A DNA stretch of 64,000 nt from Thiothrix sp. (GTDB taxonomy: Bacteria > Pseudomonadota > Gammaproteobacteria > Thiotrichales > Thiotrichaceae), in assembly GCA_008015155.1 (NCBI GenBank), contig SSFA01000017.1, forward strand, positions 62,001-126,000. Reading direction: 5' to 3'. Shown here piece after piece: positions 8,049 to 14,843 of this stretch. Every line of letters starts with the position of its first letter. Position 1 is the first letter of the stretch. The position numbers and the translations under genes are program-made. Under the pieces are notes generated by a model. The model ran no database searches. It saw nothing but the letters and a program-made list of their open reading frames with translations, and was not told the DNA's origin.

Positions 8049-9254
8049 CTATAAATGCCGTTCGGGCGCTTTTAATAAATGGCTAAATTCAAATTTAGGC
8101 ACTTGCGGCTCGCGTCCAAAGCAAATACCTAGGGATTCATACCAACCTACTTGCTGCAGGTCGACATGCCGTTGGCGAATCGCTTCAGCGGTATTCATGT
8201 ATTCAATCGTATTACCACGCACATTCGCAACCGTTGCGCCACTCACTCCGGCTTGCAATAAATGTAAGGCAGCAGCACCCGCCTCTAAACCGAAACTCAC
8301 ATCAAATGCAGAGGATTGCCCACACCTTACCAAATGCCCCGGATTCACTGAACGCACTTCAGGGATTTCATATTGGCCTTCTACATACATGCCCATAGCT
8401 TGCATTAATTGTGGAATCTCTGGGTCGGTTTTTAAGCGTTTACTCAGCTCTTGACAGACATAAGCGCCTGCGCCAGTTAGCTTTTTATGCCCAAACGCAT
8501 CAGTGCCTGCTGTTGAATCCACCACTTCTTGGCCTTGACTATCATGCATCCCTTCGGCCACCATGATTAGATAAGTGCCGGCACGTACATCGCTTCCTGC
8601 TATACGTTCAAAGTAGCGCTGCTTCATATGCTGATAAAGCAGATCAAAATTCACACTGATTTCCGGAATTAAAATCGCATCGGCTTCAGCGCCAATTCCA
8701 CCACGAAAAGCAGTATGCCCAGCATTGCGTCCAAAGACTTCAACCACCATGACTCGATTATGCGTGCGTCCAGTGGTGTGAATATCGCGCGCAAAACTGG
8801 CAATACGGCTAACTGTTGAGTCAGCGCCCACTGAATAGGTTTGCAAATCCATGTCCATAGTTTTGGGAACATGCACGCAGTTCACCCCGTGTGCTGCTAG
8901 ATCGACCATCACTGAGCCGGTATCATCACCACCGCTAATAATGAGTCCATCTAAATTGAATTTGGCTAGACCTGCACGGATGCGCTGGTATTTATCCGGA
9001 TCAGCGAGCTTTCGAATATTCACCCGTGAATGCCCAGCTTCGGAGCCTGCCACGGTACAGTCAAAAATCTCTAGGCGAGCTGGAGTAAGCTCTACTAATG
9101 TCTCAAAGCTACTGAGGTTATATAAACCAGCATAGCCATTTGGAATGACAAAGCACTGAATACCTTGTCCGTGTGCAGCGAGCGTTACTCCCTTAATCAC
9201 TGCATTTAAGCCGCCACAATCGCCGCCACTCGTGAGAATACCGATTCTTTTCAT
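8049..9254 (-). CDS. pfp: 6-phosphofructokinase, predicted PPi-dependent
   Basis: 401 residues. Phosphorylates fructose 6-phosphate to fructose 1,6-bisphosphate in central carbon metabolism. The fold signature GGDCGGLNA is at residues 10-18. Two positions separate donor types: GGDD (108-111) replaces the ATP-type GGDGS, and PKTMDMD (130-136) has the Pro-Lys that marks pyrophosphate-using enzymes, with both catalytic Asp kept. NRVMVVEVFGRNAGH follows, also as in PPi-PFK. The enzyme is therefore probably reversible and PPi-dependent; this is inference from motif rules. Monocistronic. Confidence 0.88.
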   Translation of the reverse strand: MKRIGILTSGGDCGGLNAVIKGVTLAAHGQGIQCFVIPNGYAGLYNLSSFETLVELTPARLEIFDCTVAGSEAGHSRVNIRKLADPDKYQRIRAGLAKFNLDGLIISGGDDTGSVMVDLAAHGVNCVHVPKTMDMDLQTYSVGADSTVSRIASFARDIHTTGRTHNRVMVVEVFGRNAGHTAFRGGIGAEADAILIPEISVNFDLLYQHMKQRYFERIAGSDVRAGTYLIMVAEGMHDSQGQEVVDSTAGTDAFGHKKLTGAGAYVCQELSKRLKTDPEIPQLMQAMGMYVEGQYEIPEVRSVNPGHLVRCGQSSAFDVSFGLEAGAAALHLLQAGVSGATVANVRGNTIEYMNTAEAIRQRHVDLQQVGWYESLGICFGREPQVPKFEFSHLLKAPERHL

Positions 9255-9641
9255 AATTTTGCCTCTCCGTATTTTGCTGGTGATTCAAGCATAGAATGCT
9301 GCATGGTCGACTGCAATTAGAAACGATAGAATTCGTAGGGTATGGGGGATTGGGTGGAGTTGTGAGGGGTTTAGGTTTTGTTTAATGATAGAGCTACACT
9401 GATTCTCACTAAGGAACGTATTTTTCCAGATTAGACGGAGTCTGCTATAATATCTTATATCTGGCTCTGTCTAGTAAACTGTTAAGTATAGGAGAGTGCA
9501 TTTAGGCCGACAGGGGTAATAGGTGGGGGTTCGATTCCCCTAGCGTTTGTTGGCTCCACAGCCCTACTTTTAATTTTACTGCGCTTCATCAGTCTCAACT
9601 TGGTTCCTTCGGCCAACGACAACAGTAATAAGGAGGTATCT
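9255..9641. other. Intergenic stretch without a recognised gene
   Basis: No open frame with family resemblance was seen. It holds an extended -10 element (TGC then TATAAT at 9446-9451) inside an imperfect palindrome that recurs near 40928, and a T-arm-like stem and loop near 9520-9545 (GGGGG, loop TTCGATT, CCCCT) with no cloverleaf around it. Its right end is the leader of a 34-codon gene. Confidence 0.5.
9431..9475. repeat. Imperfect palindromic element with embedded extended -10, copy 1
   Basis: The left arm AGACGGAGTC (from about 9433) pairs imperfectly with GGCTCTGTCT (about 9463-9472). Between them is TGCTATAATATC, an extended -10 promoter at 9443-9451. A second, diverged copy lies at 40928-40975 with the same order of elements (left arm, TATAA-like centre, ATCTT, right arm). 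Both copies sit at the edge of accessory cargo. Confidence 0.5.
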
Positions 9642-9746
9642 ATGGTCAAAACATTAACTGCTCGTACTCGTATTTTTCTAAGCTCTGTGTTTGAAACAAT
9701 ATGGGCTATTGGAGTCGGCGGCGTGGTTGGACACCTAGCGACCTAA
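9642..9746 (+). CDS. 34-residue putative membrane peptide
   Basis: A short frame with an excellent ribosome site: AAGGAGGT lies four to five bases ahead of the ATG. The peptide begins MVKTLTARTRIF and continues with a hydrophobic stretch (IWAIGVGGVVGHLA) that could span the membrane. It has a basic start and no Cys. An attC-like recombination site begins 13 bases after the stop, so it may be the gene of a mobile integron cassette. I do not recognise a family. The case for translation rests on the ribosome site and on position. Confidence 0.5.
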   Translation: MVKTLTARTRIFLSSVFETIWAIGVGGVVGHLAT

Positions 9747-9758
9747 GTGCATTCATGT

Positions 9759-9816
9759 ACCTAACAACTCGTTTAAGGCCGACACCTTCAGCGCGGCCTT
9801 AATTCCAAAGTTGGAG
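9759..9816 (+). repeat. attC-like integron recombination site
   Basis: An imperfect palindrome of 58 bases with attC layout. The outer simple site ACCTAAC (9759-9765) pairs with GTTGGAG (9810-9816, one G-U). The inner arms TTAAGGCCG (9773-9781) and CGGCCTTAA (9794-9802) are perfect complements, separated by unpaired spacers, with a short central loop. The pattern resembles aadA-type attC sites. No integron integrase is in the window, so this looks like a lone site or part of a cassette cluster lacking an integrase. Confidence 0.6.
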
Positions 9817-10048
9817 TGGGGGGCAAAAACAAAAAGCCTTACCAGATTGAAAGACCAATTAAATGTCATTTCATAATGCCGTGTAGACATACGGTGAAAC
9901 ATATCCTGTATCTCAATATTTATTGGTATTTCATCCAGCTTCAGCGTGCCGCGCTCACAATTCTATAGGCTAACATCAAAATATCAACTCTCAGTCTAGC
10001 CCTGCTGAAAGCGCAGCCGTCATGCTATGGCACTCGAATTTTGAGACC
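9817..10048. other. Intergenic stretch before brnT
   Basis: Nothing recognisable was seen in this stretch: no start codon with a ribosome site and no family resemblance on either strand. It separates the attC-like site from the brnT promoter. Confidence 0.4.
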
Positions 10049-10076
10049 TTGACAAGCTATACTGTGTACATACAAT
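10049..10076 (+). promoter_or_regulatory. Sigma-70 promoter of brnTA
   Basis: TTGACA (10049-10054) and TACAAT (10071-10076) are separated by 16 bases. The expected start of transcription, about 10082-10084, falls on the brnT ATG at 10083, and no Shine-Dalgarno sequence precedes it. The mRNA may be leaderless. Confidence 0.6.
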
Positions 10077-10082
10077 GTAACT

Positions 10083-10370
10083 ATGATGCAGTTTGAGTGG
10101 GATACCAAAAAAGCAGCAACTAACCTGAAAAAGCATGGCATTTCCTTTGAGGAGGCAAAGTCTGTTTTCTATGATGAGTTTGCTGTTCAATTTTACGATG
10201 ATGGTCATTCTGATGACGAAGATCGGTTTCTGATGCTTGGCTTGAGCTGCGAGTCAAAAATATTGCTTGTTTGCCATTGCGAGCGTGATGTGGGTGAGAC
10301 AATTAGGATTATCTCTGCGCGCAAAGCAACCCATAACGAGCGTAAACTTTACCAGGGTGGCACATCATGA
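10083..10370 (+). CDS. brnT: BrnT-family type II toxin (RNase)
   Basis: 95 residues. BrnT toxins are small RelE-like ribonucleases that arrest translation. The start FEWDTKKAATNLKKHGISFEEA is the family signature (basic residues and KHGISF), followed by FYDDGHSDDEDRF and, near the end, RIISARKATHNERKLY with the catalytic Arg region. Two tandem ATGs open the frame. The stop overlaps the brnA ATG as ATGA. Toxin before antitoxin is the usual order for this system. It sits in an accessory island near an attC-like site, a common home for such modules. Confidence 0.93.
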   Translation: MMQFEWDTKKAATNLKKHGISFEEAKSVFYDEFAVQFYDDGHSDDEDRFLMLGLSCESKILLVCHCERDVGETIRIISARKATHNERKLYQGGTS

Positions 10371-10594
10371 AAGCAGAATACGATCTTTCTCAAATGAAAT
10401 CCCGTAAAAACCCTTATGCTTCAAAGCTGAAGAAGTCTGTCACCATACGCTTAGGTGAGGATGTTATCAGTTATTTCAAAGACATGGCTGATGAGGCGGG
10501 AGTCCCTTACCAAAGTTTGATTAACCTTTATTTACGTGATTGTGTACGACAGCATCGGACTATTGATATTTCTTGGCATTCAAATCAAACATGA
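10367..10594 (+). CDS. brnA: BrnA-family antitoxin
   Basis: 75 residues. Binds and neutralises BrnT and usually represses the operon through a ribbon-helix-helix domain. The C-terminal part KKSVTIRLGEDVISYFKDMA followed by GVPYQSLINLYLRDCV fits that domain, with the DNA-contact strand SVTIRL. Overlaps brnT by four bases. The frame runs to 10594, and another repeat of this region begins eight bases later. Confidence 0.92.
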   Translation: MKAEYDLSQMKSRKNPYASKLKKSVTIRLGEDVISYFKDMADEAGVPYQSLINLYLRDCVRQHRTIDISWHSNQT

Positions 10595-10806
10595 AATTGA
10601 TGCGCCAACAAGTGTGTGAACAGCGGACGCGGGCACAGTTTGCCTATGTTTCGGCAACACAAGATCATCATATCAGAATCAGCCAACAATAAATCTTTCA
10701 GTGGTGGCTTGGCTACCACCTTAAGCCTTTTCCAAACATCAATAGGGACAAGTATTGCTGTTTCAGCACCATGCCGATTTACGATTTGTGGTGCTCTGTT
10801 CCAGAT
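10585..10806 (-). pseudogene. Truncated Phd/YefM-family antitoxin remnant
   Basis: On the minus strand, 73 codons read NRAPQIVNRHGAETAILVP, then IDVWKRLKVVAKPPLKDLLL. This is the core and toxin-binding start of Phd/YefM antitoxins (usual form: P-Q-I-V-T-R-H-G ... L-V-P-I-x-x-W-R-R-L). A TAA lies directly upstream at 10807-10809, so the first 20-25 residues are missing. The C-terminus runs into a dispersed repeat and overlaps the end of brnA. No start codon or partner toxin is present. A dead antitoxin is the simplest reading. Confidence 0.7.
10603..10660 (+). repeat. Dispersed attC-like half-site repeat, copy A
   Basis: Begins GCCAACAAGTGTGTGAAC and continues CAGCGGACGCGGGCACAG. It aligns with the reverse strand of the repeats at 37971-38037, 38991-39053 and 39900-39963, sharing the order Y-A-A-C, A-A-C, GGACG, GGGC and CAG. 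Only one half resembles an attC site; the returning half is degraded. Confidence 0.45.
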
Positions 10807-10934
10807 TTAATGATTAAAAAATAGACTTATATCTGCTGCACTGATGCATTGGTAAAGCCTATAAGCAATTAGTTGCGTACTGCTTCATCAGGTAATACCA
10901 TACTGTTATTACTTAGAGGCAGAGAGTATGACAG
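10661..10934. other. Stretch holding antitoxin remnant and vapBC control region
   Basis: Apart from the Phd remnant on the minus strand and the vapB operator palindrome at 10892-10912, I see no gene here. Confidence 0.4.
10892..10912. promoter_or_regulatory. Palindromic operator of vapBC copy 1
   Basis: GTAATACCATACTGTTATTAC: the outer arms GTAATA and TATTAC are complementary, with one mismatched pair inside. The element lies 23 bases ahead of the vapB start. The same palindrome, perfect in eight-base arms, precedes vapB copy 2 at 39727-39747, so it is probably the site where VapB/VapBC represses its own operon. Confidence 0.65.
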
Positions 10935-11162
10935 ATGAGAGTAACCACTAAAGGCCAAGTAACTATTCCTAGAAATATCAGAGAGATACTTGGCATTACA
11001 CCTGAAACTGAAATAGCCTTCAGAGAAGAAAATGGAAGATTCTATATAGTCAAAGTCGATGAACCTACAACAACTACAGGAAAATTCCACCGATTGAGAG
11101 GTATAGCGACAGCTAAGATGTCAACAGATCAGATCATGAGCCTTACCAGAGAATCAGAATGA
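10935..11162 (+). CDS. vapB: VapB-type antitoxin (AbrB/SpoVT fold), copy 1
   Basis: 75 residues. The start MRVTTKGQVTIPRNIREILG is the swapped-hairpin AbrB DNA-binding domain, and the C-terminal tail (MSTDQIMSLTRESE) would wrap and block the toxin. It represses its operon and neutralises VapC. It overlaps vapC by four bases (ATGA). A copy with a handful of substitutions and one net residue shorter in the linker is at 39483-39704. Confidence 0.92.
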   Translation: MRVTTKGQVTIPRNIREILGITPETEIAFREENGRFYIVKVDEPTTTTGKFHRLRGIATAKMSTDQIMSLTRESE

Positions 11163-11578
11163 ACGGTATCTTTGTAGATTCATGCGTATTGCTTGATTTG
11201 TTTACCAATGATCCTAATTGGGCTGATTGGTCAGAGAATATGCTTGAGAAATATAGCCAGACCAATACCTTGTATATTAATTCTATTGTTTACACCGAAG
11301 TATCGATTGGTTTTAACAAAATCGAAGAAGTAGATGAAGCTATTGCTGAACTTGGAATAAAAGTTTTGGAGATTCCTAGAGAAGCATTGTTTTTGACTGG
11401 AAAAGTATTTTTACAGTACAGAAGAAATAAAGGCACGAAAAAATCCCCATTGCCTGATTTCTTCATTGGAGCACATGCAGCAGTTTCCCAGTTTCATTTA
11501 ATAACTAGAGACTCCGCCAAATATAATACTTATTACCCACAGCTTAAACTCATTGATCCCAAAAGCGCAGATCACTAA
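11159..11578 (+). CDS. vapC: VapC PIN-domain ribonuclease toxin, copy 1
   Basis: 139 residues. VapC toxins cleave tRNA or rRNA with Mg2+. The PIN acidic residues are visible: FVDSCVLLDLF (Asp near residue 7), a Glu in VYTEVSIGF (about residue 47), and LPDFFIGAHA with a late Asp near residue 100. Length is typical. It is about 90 percent identical by eye to the copy at 39064-39483. Substitutions are conservative, and the catalytic residues are kept in both. Confidence 0.93.
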   Translation: MNGIFVDSCVLLDLFTNDPNWADWSENMLEKYSQTNTLYINSIVYTEVSIGFNKIEEVDEAIAELGIKVLEIPREALFLTGKVFLQYRRNKGTKKSPLPDFFIGAHAAVSQFHLITRDSAKYNTYYPQLKLIDPKSADH

Positions 11579-11621
11579 TTCTTATAAACCTAGAAATGAC
11601 CAGTTCTTTTTTAAAGTTAAA

Positions 11622-12512
11622 TTAACACCTTAAAGCACTAGCCGCCTGCTGATCAATCATTTCAGTAAACGCCGCCAGTTTCGGTAATAAACTACGACCT
11701 TCTGGATAAATCAGTGCAGATTGGAATAAATAGGGGGTTCCTTCGACGGCTTGAATTTTCAAGCGTCCCTGCAAAACATCATCCGCAACGACACAGGCTG
11801 GCAGTAGACCAATGCCCATATTCGCTAATAAACAGCGCCGAATCACTTCGACATTCGTGAAGGCTTGGCGAGGCTTTAGATTTAAGCCTAAAGATCGGAA
11901 ATGGGCTTCCGCTGCTACCCGATAAGTACAGCCTTCTTCTGTAGTGATTAGTGGATGCTCATTTAGCATTGTCAGACTTAAAGTCTGGGCTTGCCAACGT
12001 TCTGGGTGGCAGACGAAAACCACATCTTCAGCCTGTAATAGATGGTAATGGCAGGCTTCAGGGCGTACTTGGCTGACAATAATCGCCGCATCAATCTCAC
12101 CACTTTGCAAAGCCTGACGATAAGCAAAAGGTTCGTGGGTGAGCATAATTTCTACTCTAGGCGCATGGAGCTGCATAGCTTCGATCAAACTCGGTAAGCG
12201 ATAAATGCACATTGAGCTAGGTGCGAATAGTTTCAAACAACCGCTAGGCTCATGCGCGATGCTATGGGCGAGTTGTGTGATCTGCTCAGCACTATTTAGA
12301 AAGTTTTGTAGGCTAGTGTGTAATTGCCGTAACGCACTGCTAGCAACAATGCCGCGTCCAGAGGCTTCAAATAGATTAATACCTAACTCAGTGGATAATT
12401 CACGAATCTGGGCAGAGACGCTGGAGGGCGCTAAATAGAGCGCTTCAGCTGCACGATTAACGCTACCTAATTCTAAAACAGTCAGCACACTACGTACTTG
12501 TCGAGGGGTCAT
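11622..12512 (-). CDS. LysR-family transcriptional regulator
   Basis: 296 residues from the ATG at 12512, which has GGAGAA upstream; a longer frame to 12584 would add 24 atypical residues. The winged helix-turn-helix fills residues 1-60 (VLELGSVNRAAEALYLAPSSVSAQIRELSTELG), and the rest is a periplasmic-binding-protein-like effector domain (LLANMGIGLLPACVV). It diverges from a glutathione S-transferase gene with about 100 bases between start codons, so it probably controls that gene. The effector is unknown. Confidence 0.9.
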   Translation of the reverse strand: MTPRQVRSVLTVLELGSVNRAAEALYLAPSSVSAQIRELSTELGINLFEASGRGIVASSALRQLHTSLQNFLNSAEQITQLAHSIAHEPSGCLKLFAPSSMCIYRLPSLIEAMQLHAPRVEIMLTHEPFAYRQALQSGEIDAAIIVSQVRPEACHYHLLQAEDVVFVCHPERWQAQTLSLTMLNEHPLITTEEGCTYRVAAEAHFRSLGLNLKPRQAFTNVEVIRRCLLANMGIGLLPACVVADDVLQGRLKIQAVEGTPYLFQSALIYPEGRSLLPKLAAFTEMIDQQAASALRC

Positions 12513-12616
12513 TATGCAAATTCTCCGTACAATCAGTGCAAAAATATTCGCTTTTATTGGATTTGTCATCTCTTTATGCTGCACTGCATATCAACTCATC
12601 AATAAGGAATTCTCTG

Positions 12617-13279
12617 ATGCATCTGTATATCGCTTATAAAAATTATTCTTCCTGGTCCTTACGCCCGTGGATTGCTTTGAAAGTAGCCGATATTCCTTTT
12701 GATGAAACCATCCTACCTTTCTACCATAGCGATGCTTTAGACAAATTGGGTGAGCGCTATCAGATTCCAGCGAAAGTGCCTGTGATTGAGGATCAAGGCA
12801 TGATCATCTGGGATAGCTTGGCAATGTTGGAGTATCTGCATGAGCAATATCCACAGAAGAAACTTTGGCCAGACGATTTGGCGCTGCGCACGCTAGCACG
12901 TTCTGCGGCTGCGGAAATGCATAGCAGTTTTAGTGCCTTACGTTCACAGCATCCGATGAATTGTCGTCGGCAGATTAACATGCAGCCTTCACCTGAAGTT
13001 CAAGTTGAACTAAAGCGCTTAGCAGAAATTTGGGGGCATTTTGATAAAGTTGCGAATAAACCAGAAGGCGATTTCCTCTGTGGGCATTTCACTATTGTCG
13101 ATGCCATGTATGCGCCTGTGATGTGGCGGGCGGTGGGTTATGGCTTGGAAGTTTCGCCTAGCTTCAAAAAGTGGACTGAAGCGATGTTAGCTTTACCAGC
13201 AATGCAAGAATGGTTAGCCGCTGCCAAAGCAGAAGAAGCTAAGTGGACGATTGCTCAATATGATGAGGTAGGTGCTTAG
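12617..13279 (+). CDS. Glutathione S-transferase
   Basis: 220 residues from the ATG at 12617, preceded by AAGGA at good spacing; an upstream in-frame start at 12536 would put a non-conserved tail before the fold and run into the lysR promoter. The thioredoxin-like N-terminal domain starts LYIAYKNYSSWSLRPWIAL, with the Ser-rich glutathione site YSSWSLRPW, and has the cis-Pro in KVPVIEDQGMIIWDSLAMLEYL. A helical domain follows. It probably conjugates or isomerises electrophiles in the cytoplasm. The divergent LysR gene is the likely regulator. Confidence 0.92.
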   Translation: MHLYIAYKNYSSWSLRPWIALKVADIPFDETILPFYHSDALDKLGERYQIPAKVPVIEDQGMIIWDSLAMLEYLHEQYPQKKLWPDDLALRTLARSAAAEMHSSFSALRSQHPMNCRRQINMQPSPEVQVELKRLAEIWGHFDKVANKPEGDFLCGHFTIVDAMYAPVMWRAVGYGLEVSPSFKKWTEAMLALPAMQEWLAAAKAEEAKWTIAQYDEVGA

Positions 13280-13401
13280 GTTCTCTCTTACTTTAATTTG
13301 CTAGCAGCAATACTCAGACTAATAGGGTATTGCTGTTTATTTACATGAATAATCAGCATATGCTTAAATTCTAAAATTAAAAGTTTAATGGAATTTTAAG
13401 T

Positions 13402-13872
13402 ATGCACGTCAATCGACCTCTCAAATTTATACTGGCTTTGAGCTTAGCAGTTTCCTTAGGTGCTTGTTCACGCGCTGAAAGTCTAGATAATGCTAAGCCA
13501 GTAGCTAATGCACAGGCGGCAACTCAACAGGCAGTTATTACCAATATCTCTAATGCTGAGTTACAAACTCTGCTGGATCAAGGCTTGACCCTAGTTGATA
13601 TTCGCCTACCTGAAGAATGGGCAGAAACTGGTGTTGTGGCGGGTAGCCAGCGCCTAACTTTATTTCAGAAAAACGGTGCAGTGACACCTAGCTTTCTAAA
13701 TGATCTACAAAAAATAGCGCCTAAAGATAAACCAGTGGCAGTGATTTGCCGCTCAGGCAATCGTACCCGAGCAGGTTCAGAGCTATTGGTACAGGCTGGC
13801 TATTCACAAGTCTACAATGTCACTAAGGGTATTAAAGGCTGGATAGGGGAAGGGAGAGCGGTTGTACGCTAG
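13402..13872 (+). CDS. Rhodanese-domain lipoprotein
   Basis: 156 residues. A signal peptide ends in lipobox VSLGAC (Cys about residue 22). The mature part is one rhodanese domain with VDIRLPEEWAETGVVAGS and the active-site loop ICRSGNRTRAG, with the catalytic Cys followed by RSGNRTR. It would be a membrane-tethered sulfurtransferase in the periplasm. Monocistronic, ending at a hairpin shared with the convergent ABC permease gene. Confidence 0.9.
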   Translation: MHVNRPLKFILALSLAVSLGACSRAESLDNAKPVANAQAATQQAVITNISNAELQTLLDQGLTLVDIRLPEEWAETGVVAGSQRLTLFQKNGAVTPSFLNDLQKIAPKDKPVAVICRSGNRTRAGSELLVQAGYSQVYNVTKGIKGWIGEGRAVVR

Positions 13873-13910
13873 CTTGTGAATACTTGCTAGTCAACAAGCT
13901 ATCTATTTCT

Positions 13911-13941
13911 AAAGCAGGTGCAGTTTAATGACACCTGCTTT
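13911..13941. terminator. Bidirectional hairpin terminator
   Basis: AAAGCAGGTG (13911-13920) and CACCTGCTTT (13932-13941) form a perfect ten-pair stem with an 11-base loop. It lies between the convergent rhodanese and permease genes, with short A/T tracts on both sides of the stem. Confidence 0.75.
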
Positions 13942-13952
13942 ACTCGAAAATA

Positions 13953-14837
13953 CTAACCGGGTGACATACCACGCAAGCGCTCTGAACGCCGCCGCAGTAA
14001 TTCCAAAGTTACTAAAAGCATTACCGATAGAACTACTAAAATCGTCGCAACGGCCAAAATAGTGGGGCTAATCTGTTCACGTAATCCAGTAAACATCTGC
14101 CAAGGTAAGGTTTTATTTTTCGCGGAACCGACGAACATCACCACTACGACCTCATCGAACGAGGTAATAAAAGCAAATAAAGCACCAGAAATTACACCAG
14201 GAATAATCAAAGGCATTTGGACTTTAAAGAAGGTACGCACAGGCCCAGCGCCCATAGAAGCAGCTGCACGCGTCAAACTACGGTCGAAGCCCACTAAAGT
14301 CGCAGTCACAGTGATAATGACAAAGGGTATACCTAGCGCGGCATGAGCCAGCACAATCTTGATGTATTCCACAATATTGGCATTCATTCCCAAACTATCA
14401 ACCATGTAATTGCCAAGACGTGCATAAAAGAAATACATACCAGTAGCAGAGATAATTAGGGGCACAATCATTGGAGAAATTAAGGTTGCCATAATAGCTC
14501 GACGGAAAGGCACGTGACTTTGGCTCAGGCCAATGGCCGCCACTGTACCTAATACTACTGCAATCAGTGTAGCCACTGGTGCAATCTTTAAGGAGTTGCG
14601 CATGGCATTTTGCCAATCATTATTGGTGAAAAAGTCTTGATAATGCTTTAAGGAATAACCTTCGGGCTGCAGGCGCAGCATTTCTGGGGTGAAAGTAAAA
14701 AAGTCAGTAGCATTAAAGCTCAGCGGAATAATAATTAGAATCGGCGCAATCAAGAAAAAGAAGATCAAGCCGCAAATAACACGAAAACTGTAATACCAAA
14801 CTTTTTGACCAGTACTTGCATAAATCGGTAGATTCAT
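13953..14837 (-). CDS. ABC transporter permease, PotC/YdcV type
   Basis: 294 residues, about six membrane segments. The cytoplasmic coupling motif is at RAAASMGAGPVRTFFKVQMPLIIPG, with the EAA-loop Gly. Sequence and order place it as the second permease of a spermidine/putrescine-type ABC importer. It is the last gene of the minus-strand order ATPase, binding protein, permease B, permease C. A gap of six bases separates it from permease B. The exact ligand is not readable. Confidence 0.88.
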   Translation of the reverse strand: MNLPIYASTGQKVWYYSFRVICGLIFFFLIAPILIIIPLSFNATDFFTFTPEMLRLQPEGYSLKHYQDFFTNNDWQNAMRNSLKIAPVATLIAVVLGTVAAIGLSQSHVPFRRAIMATLISPMIVPLIISATGMYFFYARLGNYMVDSLGMNANIVEYIKIVLAHAALGIPFVIITVTATLVGFDRSLTRAAASMGAGPVRTFFKVQMPLIIPGVISGALFAFITSFDEVVVVMFVGSAKNKTLPWQMFTGLREQISPTILAVATILVVLSVMLLVTLELLRRRSERLRGMSPG

Positions 14838-14843
14838 CGCAGC

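Noticed and set aside
9500..9565. tRNA or tmRNA 3' end, from a TTCGATT loop in a G/C stem and a following GGCTCCA
   Set aside because: No acceptor stem, D-arm or anticodon arm can be drawn around it, no CCA follows, and no tmRNA tag frame is found upstream.
9817..9975. A plus-strand frame ending near 9975
   Set aside because: It has no start codon or ribosome site and reads through the attC-like palindrome.
10616..10810. A 64-residue plus-strand frame overlapping the Phd remnant
   Set aside because: The opposite strand has a clear antitoxin-family match. The plus frame has no family resemblance or ribosome site.
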